A stretch of DNA of 64,000 nt from Bacteroidota bacterium (GTDB lineage Bacteria > Bacteroidota > Bacteroidia > UBA8524): NCBI GenBank assembly GCA_016124735.1, contig WGMZ01000002.1, positions 46,650 to 110,649 on the forward strand, in the 5' to 3' direction. The position numbers were made by a program, and so were the translations under genes. A model generated the notes under the pieces. The model had not been told where the DNA came from. It searched no databases and saw only the letters and a list, made by a program, of their open reading frames with translations. Positions 9,271 to 18,248 of the stretch are shown piece after piece (the first letter of the stretch is position 1; every line of letters begins with the position of its first letter).

Positions 9271-10631
9271 ATCAGGAAAACGAAATTACCCAGAAAAAAG
9301 CACAGGAACGCCTGTTGGACTTGCTCGAATCGGCAGATGATGCCACCTTGCTGGCTTTTATCCACGAAGAGCTGTATGCCGCAGATTTGGCTGAAATGGC
9401 TTATGACCTTGGAATTGAAAACAGCCAGCGTATTCTCAATTTGCTGGACGAGAAAATGGCAGTGGATGTGCTGAAGGACATGGATTTTTCCTTCCGGGAA
9501 AAATTACTGACGGAATACAATGCGGAAACCATTGCCCATCGCTTTATCGACTGGATGGATTCGGATGATGCAGTGGACTTGTTGAACCAATTGAGTATTG
9601 AGCTGAGAGACCAGGTCATTTCTTATATGACGGACCTTGAAGCCTCCAGAAATATCGTTTCTCTCCTGCATTACCGGGAAGATGTGGCGGGGGGGTTGAT
9701 GGCCAAGGAGTTTATCAAGGTCAATATCAACTGGACCGTTTCCCAATGCACGGATGAAATTCGGTCTCAGGCAGAAAACGTATCGAAGGTATACAGCACC
9801 TACGTGGTGGATGATCAGGAGAAATTGCTTGGAATCGTATCTCTGAAAAGCATCATCTTGTCGAACGCCCGTTCCAAGGTTGATAAGATTTACAGCGAAG
9901 ATGTGCTGTCTGTCAATACCTATACCCCGGCAGAAGAAGTTGCGCAGATGATGCGGAAATACGATCTGATTGTGCTTCCTGTGGTCGATACATTAGGCAG
10001 ATTAATCGGACGGATTACCATCGACGATGTGGTCGATTTTATCAAAGAAGAAGCCGACAAAGATTACCAGTTGATGTCTGGTTTGGCCGAAGACGTGGAA
10101 ATCAGCGATCGGGTTTGGGTACTTTCCCGCGCTCGTTTGCCCTGGCTCTTGATAGGGTTGCTGGGCGGCATTGCCAGCTCAAGAGTGATTGGCTTGTATG
10201 GAGATGAATTGGGCGCATTCCCGCAGATGGCCTTCTTCATGCCTTTGGTTGCGGCAATGGGAGGAAATGCAGGGGTTCAATCTTCTGCAATTATCGTTCA
10301 GGGACTGGCAAACAACACGCTGGGTTCCACCAATATTCTGCCTAAACTTGGGAAAGAATTTACCGTTGCTTTTCTAAATGGCCTGATTTGCGCTGCCCTG
10401 ATCCTGGGCTATAATCTTATAGTTGGAAACACCAATGGTTTGGCGCTAACCGTAAGTGTTGCGCTGCTTTCAGCAATTGTTTTTGCCTCCTTGCTGGGAA
10501 TGATTATCCCGCTGTTATTGAATAAATTTCAGATTGATCCGGCCATTGCAACCGGACCCTTTATTACCACGACCAATGATCTTCTGGGACTTGGACTGTA
10601 TTTTTCCATAGGAGCTATGCTTCTTGGCTAA
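9267..10631 (+). CDS. mgtE: magnesium transporter MgtE
   Basis: MgtE N domain, CBS pair and MgtE TM domain (PLVAAMGGNAGVQSSAIIVQGLA); GTG start overlaps the rsmA stop. Confidence 0.95.
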   Translation: MNQENEITQKKAQERLLDLLESADDATLLAFIHEELYAADLAEMAYDLGIENSQRILNLLDEKMAVDVLKDMDFSFREKLLTEYNAETIAHRFIDWMDSDDAVDLLNQLSIELRDQVISYMTDLEASRNIVSLLHYREDVAGGLMAKEFIKVNINWTVSQCTDEIRSQAENVSKVYSTYVVDDQEKLLGIVSLKSIILSNARSKVDKIYSEDVLSVNTYTPAEEVAQMMRKYDLIVLPVVDTLGRLIGRITIDDVVDFIKEEADKDYQLMSGLAEDVEISDRVWVLSRARLPWLLIGLLGGIASSRVIGLYGDELGAFPQMAFFMPLVAAMGGNAGVQSSAIIVQGLANNTLGSTNILPKLGKEFTVAFLNGLICAALILGYNLIVGNTNGLALTVSVALLSAIVFASLLGMIIPLLLNKFQIDPAIATGPFITTTNDLLGLGLYFSIGAMLLG

Positions 10632-10784
10632 CTGGAGAAACAGAGGATTTCTTCCGGCCCATTTGTTATGAAAAAATACGGAAGTCTTTGTTCGTTTGAA
10701 TTGGGTCAAATATTTGTATTTAAAAGCTGTGGAGCTTGGATAATTCTCTGGCTTAATGCTATTTGCAGAGAATCTCTTTGACGA

Positions 10785-12815
10785 ATGAGCCTGCGCTATC
10801 AATATTTCATTATTCTTGCTCAGATAGTGTTGATCACTGCCTGTTCCGGAGAAAAAGGGAAATGCGATGCATCACTGAAGGAGCATGTTCAGTCTGTAGT
10901 AGATAGAAACACAAAGGTTAAGGTTGATTCCATCAAGCAGGCTATTGTAAGCGAGTACGAAACAATCCATCATCCAAGCCCTCTCGATCATTATTATTTG
11001 TATTCCTGCATGTCCTGGTATATGCGGGAACGCGGAGTGTTGGATTCCGCGCTCATTTATGCCGATAGCATGCTTTGGTCATTGATAACCGAAAGCGATG
11101 TGAACGAGGAATACGTTCAGGCTTTTCGAAATAAAGGCATGCTGCTTCGACACATGAAGTACTATGACCATGCCCTCCGGGATTTGAGCGCTGCCATGAT
11201 TTTTGCAGATAATTCGCATGATGGCTGTGTTAAAGGTCAACTGTATCACTCCATGGGTACGATATACTATGCCAAAGGGGATTATGAGCCGGCCATTAAA
11301 TATTATAAAAAATGCGTTCAGGAATTGCAATCGTGCGATTCGACCGTCTATTTCCCATTTGTCTATCTGATTAACTCAAGCTACAATGCAATGGGTCTTT
11401 GCTATGAGCGGATGAAACAGTGGGACAGTTCAGATTACTTTTACCGATTAAGCATTTCATTTGTTGAAAGACATCTCCCCCGATTTGAAGGGGATGACGT
11501 CCGTAAATGGGGAGAAACGGCCATTGCAGTTGCTCAGGGTAACCTGGGATGGGTCCTGGCAAAATTGGGGAGGCCTGAAGAAGGGAAAGCCGAGCTTAAG
11601 GAATCCATCAAAAAGAATAGCGGTAAACAAAGACTTAAGGAAGACACCTATTTGTCCCGGATAAAACTGACACGAATTTGTGCGGAGTTAGGCGAGATGA
11701 AACAAGCATCGCAGCTCCTGCATTTTTTGGATTCCACATCCGGGAACTTATCCTCTAACACAGCCGTTATTCGCTTACAGGAGCTAAAATACAATATGGC
11801 ATTGGCGAAGGGAGACTCCATTGGCGCCCTAAAAGAATTTCAGAGGTATGTGAGCATCCGCGACTCTGTAGACCATGCCGGACTGTATCATCTGCCATTT
11901 TCTCTGAGCGAGTCGTATGAGTATATCGCTCAGAAACAGGAACTAATGATGCTTCAGGAGCAGGAAGAGGATACACATTTGCTCCTGTTGGTGCTAAGCA
12001 TGCTTGTTGTGCTGTTGGGATTGATTTTATTTCTGATCAGAAAGAACCTGAAAGGGTCAAAGGCGCATATTGCTTCCTTAGACAAGCTCAACCGCGAAAT
12101 TTTCAAGCAACACGATGACCTCGATAATGCCATGAAATCTCTGGAGAGCTCGAATGAAGAAAACAAGAGATTGATGAAGGTGCTGGCCCATGATTTACGG
12201 AGCCCGGTAAGTGCCATGATTTCATTAGCCCAGCTTATAAACCAGGAAGGTAACCTGAACAAAGAACAGGCGGAAAATGTACGAATGATCGAAAAACTGG
12301 GATACGATTCAGTGAAGTTTATGGAGGATATCCTGCATGCGCGAGACAAAAAAGTAAAACAGATAAAAAATCAAGTTGATTTACTGGAGCTCTTGGAATA
12401 CTGTGCCACATTCATGCGTTTCCGGGCCGAAGAGAAAAGCCAAAATATTACGGTTAGAGGCGAAAGCATTCCGATGGAGCTAAACCGCGACCAAATCTGG
12501 AGGGTGATTAATAACCTGCTGAATAACTCCATCAAGTTTAGTCCACCAGCAAGTCTCATTTCAGTCGGGCTGAAGCGCGAAGGCGATTACGCGCTGATTT
12601 GCATAGAAGATGAAGGGATTGGCATTCCTGTTGAAATTCGCGACAAGGTATTTCAAATGTTCTCCAATACCGGCCGAAGTGGAACCGAAGGAGAAAAGAC
12701 TTTTGGTTTAGGTCTTCCTATATCCAAACAAATTGTAGAGGCACACGAGGGAACAATTTGGTTTGAGAGCAAAGAGGGAAAAGGCACATGCTTTTTCATC
12801 AAGCTACCGATTTGA
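10785..12815 (+). CDS. TPR-containing sensor histidine kinase with lipoprotein-type signal
   Basis: Lipobox LITACSG; TPRs; TM LLLLVLSMLVVLLGLILFLI; H-box LAHDLRSPVSAM; N-box NNLLNNSIKFS; DEGIGIP; GLGLPISKQIVEAH. Confidence 0.9.
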   Translation: MSLRYQYFIILAQIVLITACSGEKGKCDASLKEHVQSVVDRNTKVKVDSIKQAIVSEYETIHHPSPLDHYYLYSCMSWYMRERGVLDSALIYADSMLWSLITESDVNEEYVQAFRNKGMLLRHMKYYDHALRDLSAAMIFADNSHDGCVKGQLYHSMGTIYYAKGDYEPAIKYYKKCVQELQSCDSTVYFPFVYLINSSYNAMGLCYERMKQWDSSDYFYRLSISFVERHLPRFEGDDVRKWGETAIAVAQGNLGWVLAKLGRPEEGKAELKESIKKNSGKQRLKEDTYLSRIKLTRICAELGEMKQASQLLHFLDSTSGNLSSNTAVIRLQELKYNMALAKGDSIGALKEFQRYVSIRDSVDHAGLYHLPFSLSESYEYIAQKQELMMLQEQEEDTHLLLLVLSMLVVLLGLILFLIRKNLKGSKAHIASLDKLNREIFKQHDDLDNAMKSLESSNEENKRLMKVLAHDLRSPVSAMISLAQLINQEGNLNKEQAENVRMIEKLGYDSVKFMEDILHARDKKVKQIKNQVDLLELLEYCATFMRFRAEEKSQNITVRGESIPMELNRDQIWRVINNLLNNSIKFSPPASLISVGLKREGDYALICIEDEGIGIPVEIRDKVFQMFSNTGRSGTEGEKTFGLGLPISKQIVEAHEGTIWFESKEGKGTCFFIKLPI

Positions 12816-12871
12816 TCATAAAAGGCCTTCCTGTTCATCTAAAAAGAATTTTACTGTATTTTGTGCTACGT

Positions 12872-14923
12872 ATGCGGATGCGTAAGGGCTGCCATTTCAT
12901 TTTAGGGGGATTGTTATTCTTTGGAATTGCCTGTTCCAGTGAAGAAGCTTCGAACTCTCCGGAAATGGCTCAGCTCCTTGAATTTGTGGTCAAGCATAAG
13001 AATCCTGCAAGCATGGAGCTTGTTAAACGTGTGACTGACAGCACTTACGCGAATATTCAGCAAAAAAGAAGCCTCGATCCCTATGAATATTACGACATTC
13101 AATCTTGGTACGCCCGATGTGCTCAGGATAATCCAAAAGCCCTCAAGTACGCCGATAGTATGATTCTCAGCCTGAAAGGCTTACAGGGAGTTCAGGGAAT
13201 GTATGCCCACGCGCTGAATACACGGGGCATTGTTCTTAAAGACCAGCATCTCTACAATGAGGCATTGAAACAGTTTTACGCGGCAGAAATCTATACCAAT
13301 ACCTTTTTAGACAGTTGTGCTTCCTCCGAAATATTTAAGAACATCGGGGTTATGCTCTATGAACAACAGAACTATCCAAGAGCGATAGACTATGTGCGTA
13401 AAGCGCTAGCAGGGGCTCGAACATGCAATGAATCAAATCATACCACCTATTTTATTCAACTGCAGTCCTGTCTCAATCTGATCGGTTTGTGTTATGAAAA
13501 GAAAGAACAGTTGGATAGTGCCAGGATATATTATAAGCAGGCTTTGGAATTTCTTGCCAGTCGCCCGAAAAGCTACCCGAATGATGCCGGGTTTGCCGAA
13601 CTCGCCAGTGGGGTTGTACTGGGTAATTTGGGGAATACAGAAATGCTTGCCGGGAATTTTGGGTTGGCAGAAAAATACCTGTCGGAATCCGTGCGTATCA
13701 ATCTTAAACCCGATTATGATTTTCCGGATGCTGTTTTGACCCAAATCAAATTAGGCGAAGTGTTTGTGACACAGGGAGAAATCGAACGTGCGGATAGCAT
13801 CAACTTCTATTTGATGCGCAATGTGCCGCGTTTGACCAAACCAGAGGGTCATGCCCGCTATTTACTTTTCCTCAAGAATCTGAACGATGCAAAAAACGAA
13901 AAACTTCTGGCATACAAATATTTTGAGGCCTATCGGGAACTAAGAGACTCGCTCAATTTTGCGGCACGCCAGTTGGCACGCATCGACATTGAAGATGCAT
14001 TGCTTCATCTTTCCAAGCTGGATGAGCTGGAAAACCTGAAAACGGAAACAGAACAAAGAAATTTCTATTTAGGACTGAGTCTTGTTCTTGTCTTTGGCTT
14101 GTTTGTAATCTTAATGTTGATCCGACGAAATCTTCGAGACAGCAGGGCGCATGTCCAGATACTGAATAATCTCAACAAAGAGGTACAAGAGCAAAATTCC
14201 AAGCTGATGGACGCCATGGACGAACTCGAAAAGAGCCAGGCGGATATTCAGAGGATGCTGGGAACCGTAGCCCATGATTTACGGAGTCCGATTGCGGGAA
14301 TAGTCTCCCTTACCGACTTGCTTGAATTTGACGATATACCGGAGGAAACCAAAAAGGAGCAGATCATTATGATAAAGCGTCTCGCAAATGATTCATTGGA
14401 ATTTATGGAGGACCTACTAAATATGCGTTCTTCAGTAGACGAGGCTAATAAAACTCAGGTGGATTTGCTTGAGTTGGCAAAATACTCGGAAAGGTTTATG
14501 CAACTCAAGGCGGATGAGAAAGAACAGAAAATCATCGTCTCCGGAGATCATGTTCAAGTGATGGCAGTGCGTGATATGATTTGGCGTGTATTAAATAATT
14601 TGCTTTCTAATGCGGTGAAGTTTTCCTACCCAAAAGGAACCATTCTGATCAATGTTTTCAAGGAAGAAAATGAAGGAGTACTTTCGGTGAAAGACAATGG
14701 AATTGGCATTCCAGATACGCTCAAAAAGGAAGTATTTGAAATGCTATCGAAAAATAAGCGCATGGGCACAGAAGGGGAAAAGCCATTTGGCTTAGGATTG
14801 GTAATTTGTAAACAGATCACGGAAGCGCATGGCGGTACCATAAATTATGAAAGTAAGGAAGGGCATGGTACCCAATTCTTTATGCGCTTCCCGCTGAAAA
14901 AAAGTAAGCTACGTGAAGAGTAA
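12872..14923 (+). CDS. TPR-containing sensor histidine kinase, tandem paralogue
   Basis: Lipobox FGIACSS; TPRs; TM; VAHDLRSPIAGIVSL; NNLLSNAVKFS; DNGIGIP; GLGLVICKQITEAHGG; start refined to 12872. Confidence 0.9.
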   Translation: MRMRKGCHFILGGLLFFGIACSSEEASNSPEMAQLLEFVVKHKNPASMELVKRVTDSTYANIQQKRSLDPYEYYDIQSWYARCAQDNPKALKYADSMILSLKGLQGVQGMYAHALNTRGIVLKDQHLYNEALKQFYAAEIYTNTFLDSCASSEIFKNIGVMLYEQQNYPRAIDYVRKALAGARTCNESNHTTYFIQLQSCLNLIGLCYEKKEQLDSARIYYKQALEFLASRPKSYPNDAGFAELASGVVLGNLGNTEMLAGNFGLAEKYLSESVRINLKPDYDFPDAVLTQIKLGEVFVTQGEIERADSINFYLMRNVPRLTKPEGHARYLLFLKNLNDAKNEKLLAYKYFEAYRELRDSLNFAARQLARIDIEDALLHLSKLDELENLKTETEQRNFYLGLSLVLVFGLFVILMLIRRNLRDSRAHVQILNNLNKEVQEQNSKLMDAMDELEKSQADIQRMLGTVAHDLRSPIAGIVSLTDLLEFDDIPEETKKEQIIMIKRLANDSLEFMEDLLNMRSSVDEANKTQVDLLELAKYSERFMQLKADEKEQKIIVSGDHVQVMAVRDMIWRVLNNLLSNAVKFSYPKGTILINVFKEENEGVLSVKDNGIGIPDTLKKEVFEMLSKNKRMGTEGEKPFGLGLVICKQITEAHGGTINYESKEGHGTQFFMRFPLKKSKLREE

Positions 14924-15141
14924 CTTTTCAGCGAATTCATCCGTACCAGAGAATAGCTACAACAAAACACTAATGATTTTTAGCCATGTGTTTTGGATAT
15001 TCAAAAATATAAAGGAACTTACCGGAGCCTTGCATTTCCAAAAATCAAGAAATTCAGGTGCGGTGGAGTCGAGAGACCATCTGAAAAACTGGGCGGAACC
15101 CGAAAAGCCATACGAGTAGGGATAAAACACAATTATCAGAC

Positions 15142-15426
15142 ATGTTTAAAAAATTGAAAGCGTTATTTGCACTGGTTGCCGTAGTAACCATGCTATCAAG
15201 TTGCTCCCTGACCTTGCCGGTAAATGCAACCAGTAACCCCGTGGGAAGTAAGGTAGGAACCGCCAAAGCCAGAGGTTATTTGGGAGTGTTATTCTTTAAT
15301 GCTGACGCAAGCATTAAAACAGCAGCTCAGAACGGTGGCATTACCAAAATCTCCACTGTTGACATTAAACAAAAGAACATACTCAACATCGTAATTACTT
15401 ACGAAACCATCGTAACCGGAGAATAA
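15142..15426 (+). CDS. TRL-like family lipoprotein
   Basis: MFKKLKALFALVAVVTMLSSCSLTLPVNATSNPVGSKVGTAKARGYLGVLFFNADASIKTAAQNGGITKISTVDIKQKNIL, TRL-like pattern. Confidence 0.75.
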   Translation: MFKKLKALFALVAVVTMLSSCSLTLPVNATSNPVGSKVGTAKARGYLGVLFFNADASIKTAAQNGGITKISTVDIKQKNILNIVITYETIVTGE

Positions 15427-15475
15427 CAGATTTTGAAAGCAATGGGTTGTGCGCAACTCATTGCTTTTTTGAATT

Positions 15476-15958
15476 ATGCGAGTAAAATTAATAGTACTTA
15501 CGCTCCTATTTATTTCGGCATGTGGCCGTAACAAAAAGGAGGGCTTGGAAATATTCAATGGCTTGAAATTTAAGCTGTATGAGAATGAAAATACCGGGCC
15601 ACGGTTAAGTGGCGATATTGAACTTTATGAATCCATCCTTAAGGAGGATCCCTTGCATATCCCGCTGTACAAATATGTCAAATCAAAGGATTATATCCTA
15701 TATTTAGGAATCCCTTTTAATGCATCTATACGCGAATTAATCGATTCAAACGAAATGCGAAAGCCGCACGATGCTTTGACCAGCGATTCGTCAACCTACT
15801 TCTTTAATTCTTATCATAAGGAAAAGAACCAAGTGGTGGAATATTGCAGGGTATTCGATAAAAACATGGTGTATGTTTTAGCGGTTTCAAATGCAGAGAT
15901 GACATCGGATTCAACTTTCACGGAAGAAAGATTATCCAGGAGGTTCATACAAGAATAA
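15476..15958 (+). CDS. hypothetical lipoprotein
   Basis: MRVKLIVLTLLFISACGRNKK lipobox; uninterrupted 160-aa ORF co-directional with neighbours. Confidence 0.6.
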   Translation: MRVKLIVLTLLFISACGRNKKEGLEIFNGLKFKLYENENTGPRLSGDIELYESILKEDPLHIPLYKYVKSKDYILYLGIPFNASIRELIDSNEMRKPHDALTSDSSTYFFNSYHKEKNQVVEYCRVFDKNMVYVLAVSNAEMTSDSTFTEERLSRRFIQE

Positions 15959-15959
15959 A

Positions 15960-16529
15960 ATGAGGATGCAGATGACTGAAATCAATATTCAAAAGATAAT
16001 GCTGCGACTGCTTGTTGCCCTGCTCGTTCCCTTGACACTTTCTGCGTGCTTCTCCGTTAAACCTACCAGTGATAGAGGCGGAAAGAATTTATTCGAAACT
16101 TTTTATGCTGGCGAGGCTGGAACCCTTTATTTCATTAAGCCTTTGGCTTTTCATCAGGTGGATGGAAAAGAGCAGGTTCGGATTGATTTCACGTTCAAAT
16201 ACAGGAAGGAAATAAAGGATTCGGCTACAGTCAATTTCTCACTGTTCGGAGAAAGAATATGCAAGGAGCTTGATAGTATGGTCATTACAAATACTGGAAA
16301 TTCGGCAAATTGTTCCCACGTGGGGCTGCTCTTTAATGAGAAAAAGAAAAAGAATTTTATCTCAAGGTTTACAACAGGTGTTGGTCTGCTTCAGATCAAA
16401 AACTTGTTTGATCAGGACGACTGGAAAGTAACCCTTTATAGCGAAGGAAAAGCCATTTCCTTTGTTCCTGATAAAAGGACAAGGAAGGCAATTCGAAAAT
16501 TGCATGACAATCTCTTTATTATCATGTGA
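15960..16529 (+). CDS. hypothetical lipoprotein
   Basis: Lipobox-like LTLSACFS; ORF immediately follows the previous stop. Confidence 0.6.
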   Translation: MRMQMTEINIQKIMLRLLVALLVPLTLSACFSVKPTSDRGGKNLFETFYAGEAGTLYFIKPLAFHQVDGKEQVRIDFTFKYRKEIKDSATVNFSLFGERICKELDSMVITNTGNSANCSHVGLLFNEKKKKNFISRFTTGVGLLQIKNLFDQDDWKVTLYSEGKAISFVPDKRTRKAIRKLHDNLFIIM

Positions 16530-16541
16530 TCTAAAATTCAT

Positions 16542-17012
16542 CTAAGGCGAATTAAAATCCTTGTTTTTAAGATAGATTTCATTCGTTGCTGTCGCACATT
16601 GCGCACCGTTTTTATCGTACAACACCGCGGGGAGTTCTTTGACAAATTTCCCTTCTTTTTTTAGATGATGGATGGCCTCTTCAATGAGTTCCTCACTAAT
16701 TTCCAGGGAAAAATGCATGTCGGTTCTGGCAGGTTTCAGGTAGTCTATTCGGGCACTTTTCAACCAGACAACTACAGGGATTCCTTTCTTTTCCATAATC
16801 TGACCCAGCAACAGCGCATAGAAGGGATCGATGGCCGAAAACAAGGTGCCGCCGAAAATGGAGTTTCCCAAATTATTGGTGAAGAGGCTTCGGTTGATTT
16901 TGACATCTATCTGCCTGAATCCGGGATGAATTTTTTGCACCCAGATACGCTGAAAAAGCATCGGCGGGTAGAAACGCATAAGCCATGTAAGCTGCCTCTC
17001 GGAGATATTCAT
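16542..17012 (-). CDS. DUF4442-like hotdog-fold protein
   Basis: NNLGNSIFGGTLFSAIDPFYALLL hotdog thioesterase-like pattern; overlaps the upstream ORF stop. Confidence 0.65.
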   Translation of the reverse strand: MNISERQLTWLMRFYPPMLFQRIWVQKIHPGFRQIDVKINRSLFTNNLGNSIFGGTLFSAIDPFYALLLGQIMEKKGIPVVVWLKSARIDYLKPARTDMHFSLEISEELIEEAIHHLKKEGKFVKELPAVLYDKNGAQCATATNEIYLKNKDFNSP

Positions 17013-17545
17013 GTTTTGGCTCCTTTCACCGCTTTCCAGGATTTGATCTGCCAGTTAATCCTGGCTGTGCAAAGCAATTCTTGTTCTTCGTTGAAGGCCT
17101 CAACTTTAAACTCCCTAAAGATGGATTCTTCTTCCTCCAATGGTGCGATGATATGCTTTTGTAAAATTTCTTTATCCAGTTGGAAGGTCACCACGGCTGC
17201 TTTTCTCGCCTGTTTATGGTAGCTTATATCCAGACTACGCATGAGGAGTCGGTATTGATTGGGAGATAAGTTTCGCAGCAATTCCAATCCGGAGGCATAT
17301 TCGCAGAGGGTTGCCAGAAGACAGGCATGCACGCCCCCGACGTGGTTTCGGTTGTTCCGGTAGTTCTTCGCTTTCACGGTGACGGAATCATCCCCAATTG
17401 CGACGACCTGAATGCGGTGAGGTTTGTTGAATGGAACCACCCGGAGCAGCAAGGTGTTGAGCAACCAGCGGTTGAATTTTGAATAGCGCGCTTTCTCCAG
17501 GTAAGGTTTGAGGTCCATTTTATTCTTTAAAAAGTTGGTCAACAA
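17009..17545 (-). CDS. DUF4442-like hotdog-fold protein
   Basis: YRNNRNHVGGVHACLLATLCEYASGLELL; adjacent to and overlapping the first DUF4442-like ORF. Confidence 0.65.
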   Translation of the reverse strand: MLTNFLKNKMDLKPYLEKARYSKFNRWLLNTLLLRVVPFNKPHRIQVVAIGDDSVTVKAKNYRNNRNHVGGVHACLLATLCEYASGLELLRNLSPNQYRLLMRSLDISYHKQARKAAVVTFQLDKEILQKHIIAPLEEEESIFREFKVEAFNEEQELLCTARINWQIKSWKAVKGAKT

Positions 17546-17780
17546 AGGAAATATAGGCCTCCATAGCCGCTTCTTTGCTCATGCCTTTTTTCTTTTCCCA
17601 GGCATTGTATTTGGCTTGTGCCACAAAGTCGAACATTACAGGTTTGTCGATATTGATATCGCCAATGGTCGCTTGCTTGTTCAGGCTATAAAGCTCCAAT
17701 AATTTATCGTTAGAAGGTTTCTCCTTCAATTCCATCACGCGTGCCTTGGCGGCTTCAAAAGCTTTTTCCAGTTCGGTCAT
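17520..17780 (-). CDS. acyl-CoA-binding protein (ACBP family)
   Basis: LYSLNKQATIGDINIDKPVMFDFVAQAKYNAWEKKKGMSKEAAMEAYISFV matches the ACBP signature (LYxLxKQATxGD, KxxAW, GMSKExAMxxYI). Confidence 0.92.
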   Translation of the reverse strand: MTELEKAFEAAKARVMELKEKPSNDKLLELYSLNKQATIGDINIDKPVMFDFVAQAKYNAWEKKKGMSKEAAMEAYISFVDQLFKE

Positions 17781-17786
17781 TGGTGT

Positions 17787-18245
17787 CTATCGTTTTTCGG
17801 GAATTGGTTCCAGGATAAAATCAGGCGTTTTGGGCATTTCAAGAAATCTCTCGCTCCACATGGCATCCAGGGAAGCAAGCTTTCGTTTGTCTAAATCCAC
17901 CCAGGCTCCATCCACATGTATTTCGCAAGCTTTCACCTCATCGCTGCGGTATATTTCCTGAAGAAAAGACCAGCGGCTTCCATCTTTTCGGCATTTGCTC
18001 AGTTGGCAGGTGACGCGCACCGTATCGTTCGGACGAATTTCCCGATAGTAGAGGAGCTCTTCTCTGAAAAGAATAGGTCCTACGCGTAGCTTCTCCATCT
18101 CAGCCGAATCAAAGCCAAGGCTTTCCAGGACCTGAAGGCGGGCCTGGGCTGCAAAATCGGCATAGGCCGAATGGCGAAGATGCATATTGGCATCAATCAT
18201 CGACCACATCACCCGGCCTTCGAAGTATACGTTTTCAATCGCCAT
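17787..18245 (-). CDS. acyl-CoA thioesterase, 4HBT hotdog
   Basis: GRVMWSMIDANMHLRHSAYADFAAQARLQVLESLG, 4HBT motif DxxxHxxxxxY. Confidence 0.85.
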   Translation of the reverse strand: MAIENVYFEGRVMWSMIDANMHLRHSAYADFAAQARLQVLESLGFDSAEMEKLRVGPILFREELLYYREIRPNDTVRVTCQLSKCRKDGSRWSFLQEIYRSDEVKACEIHVDGAWVDLDKRKLASLDAMWSERFLEMPKTPDFILEPIPEKR

Positions 18246-18248
18246 GAC

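Noticed and set aside
16665-17222. 185-aa + strand ORF
   Set aside because: Antisense to both DUF4442-like ORFs, which form an overlapping operon with the ACBP gene.
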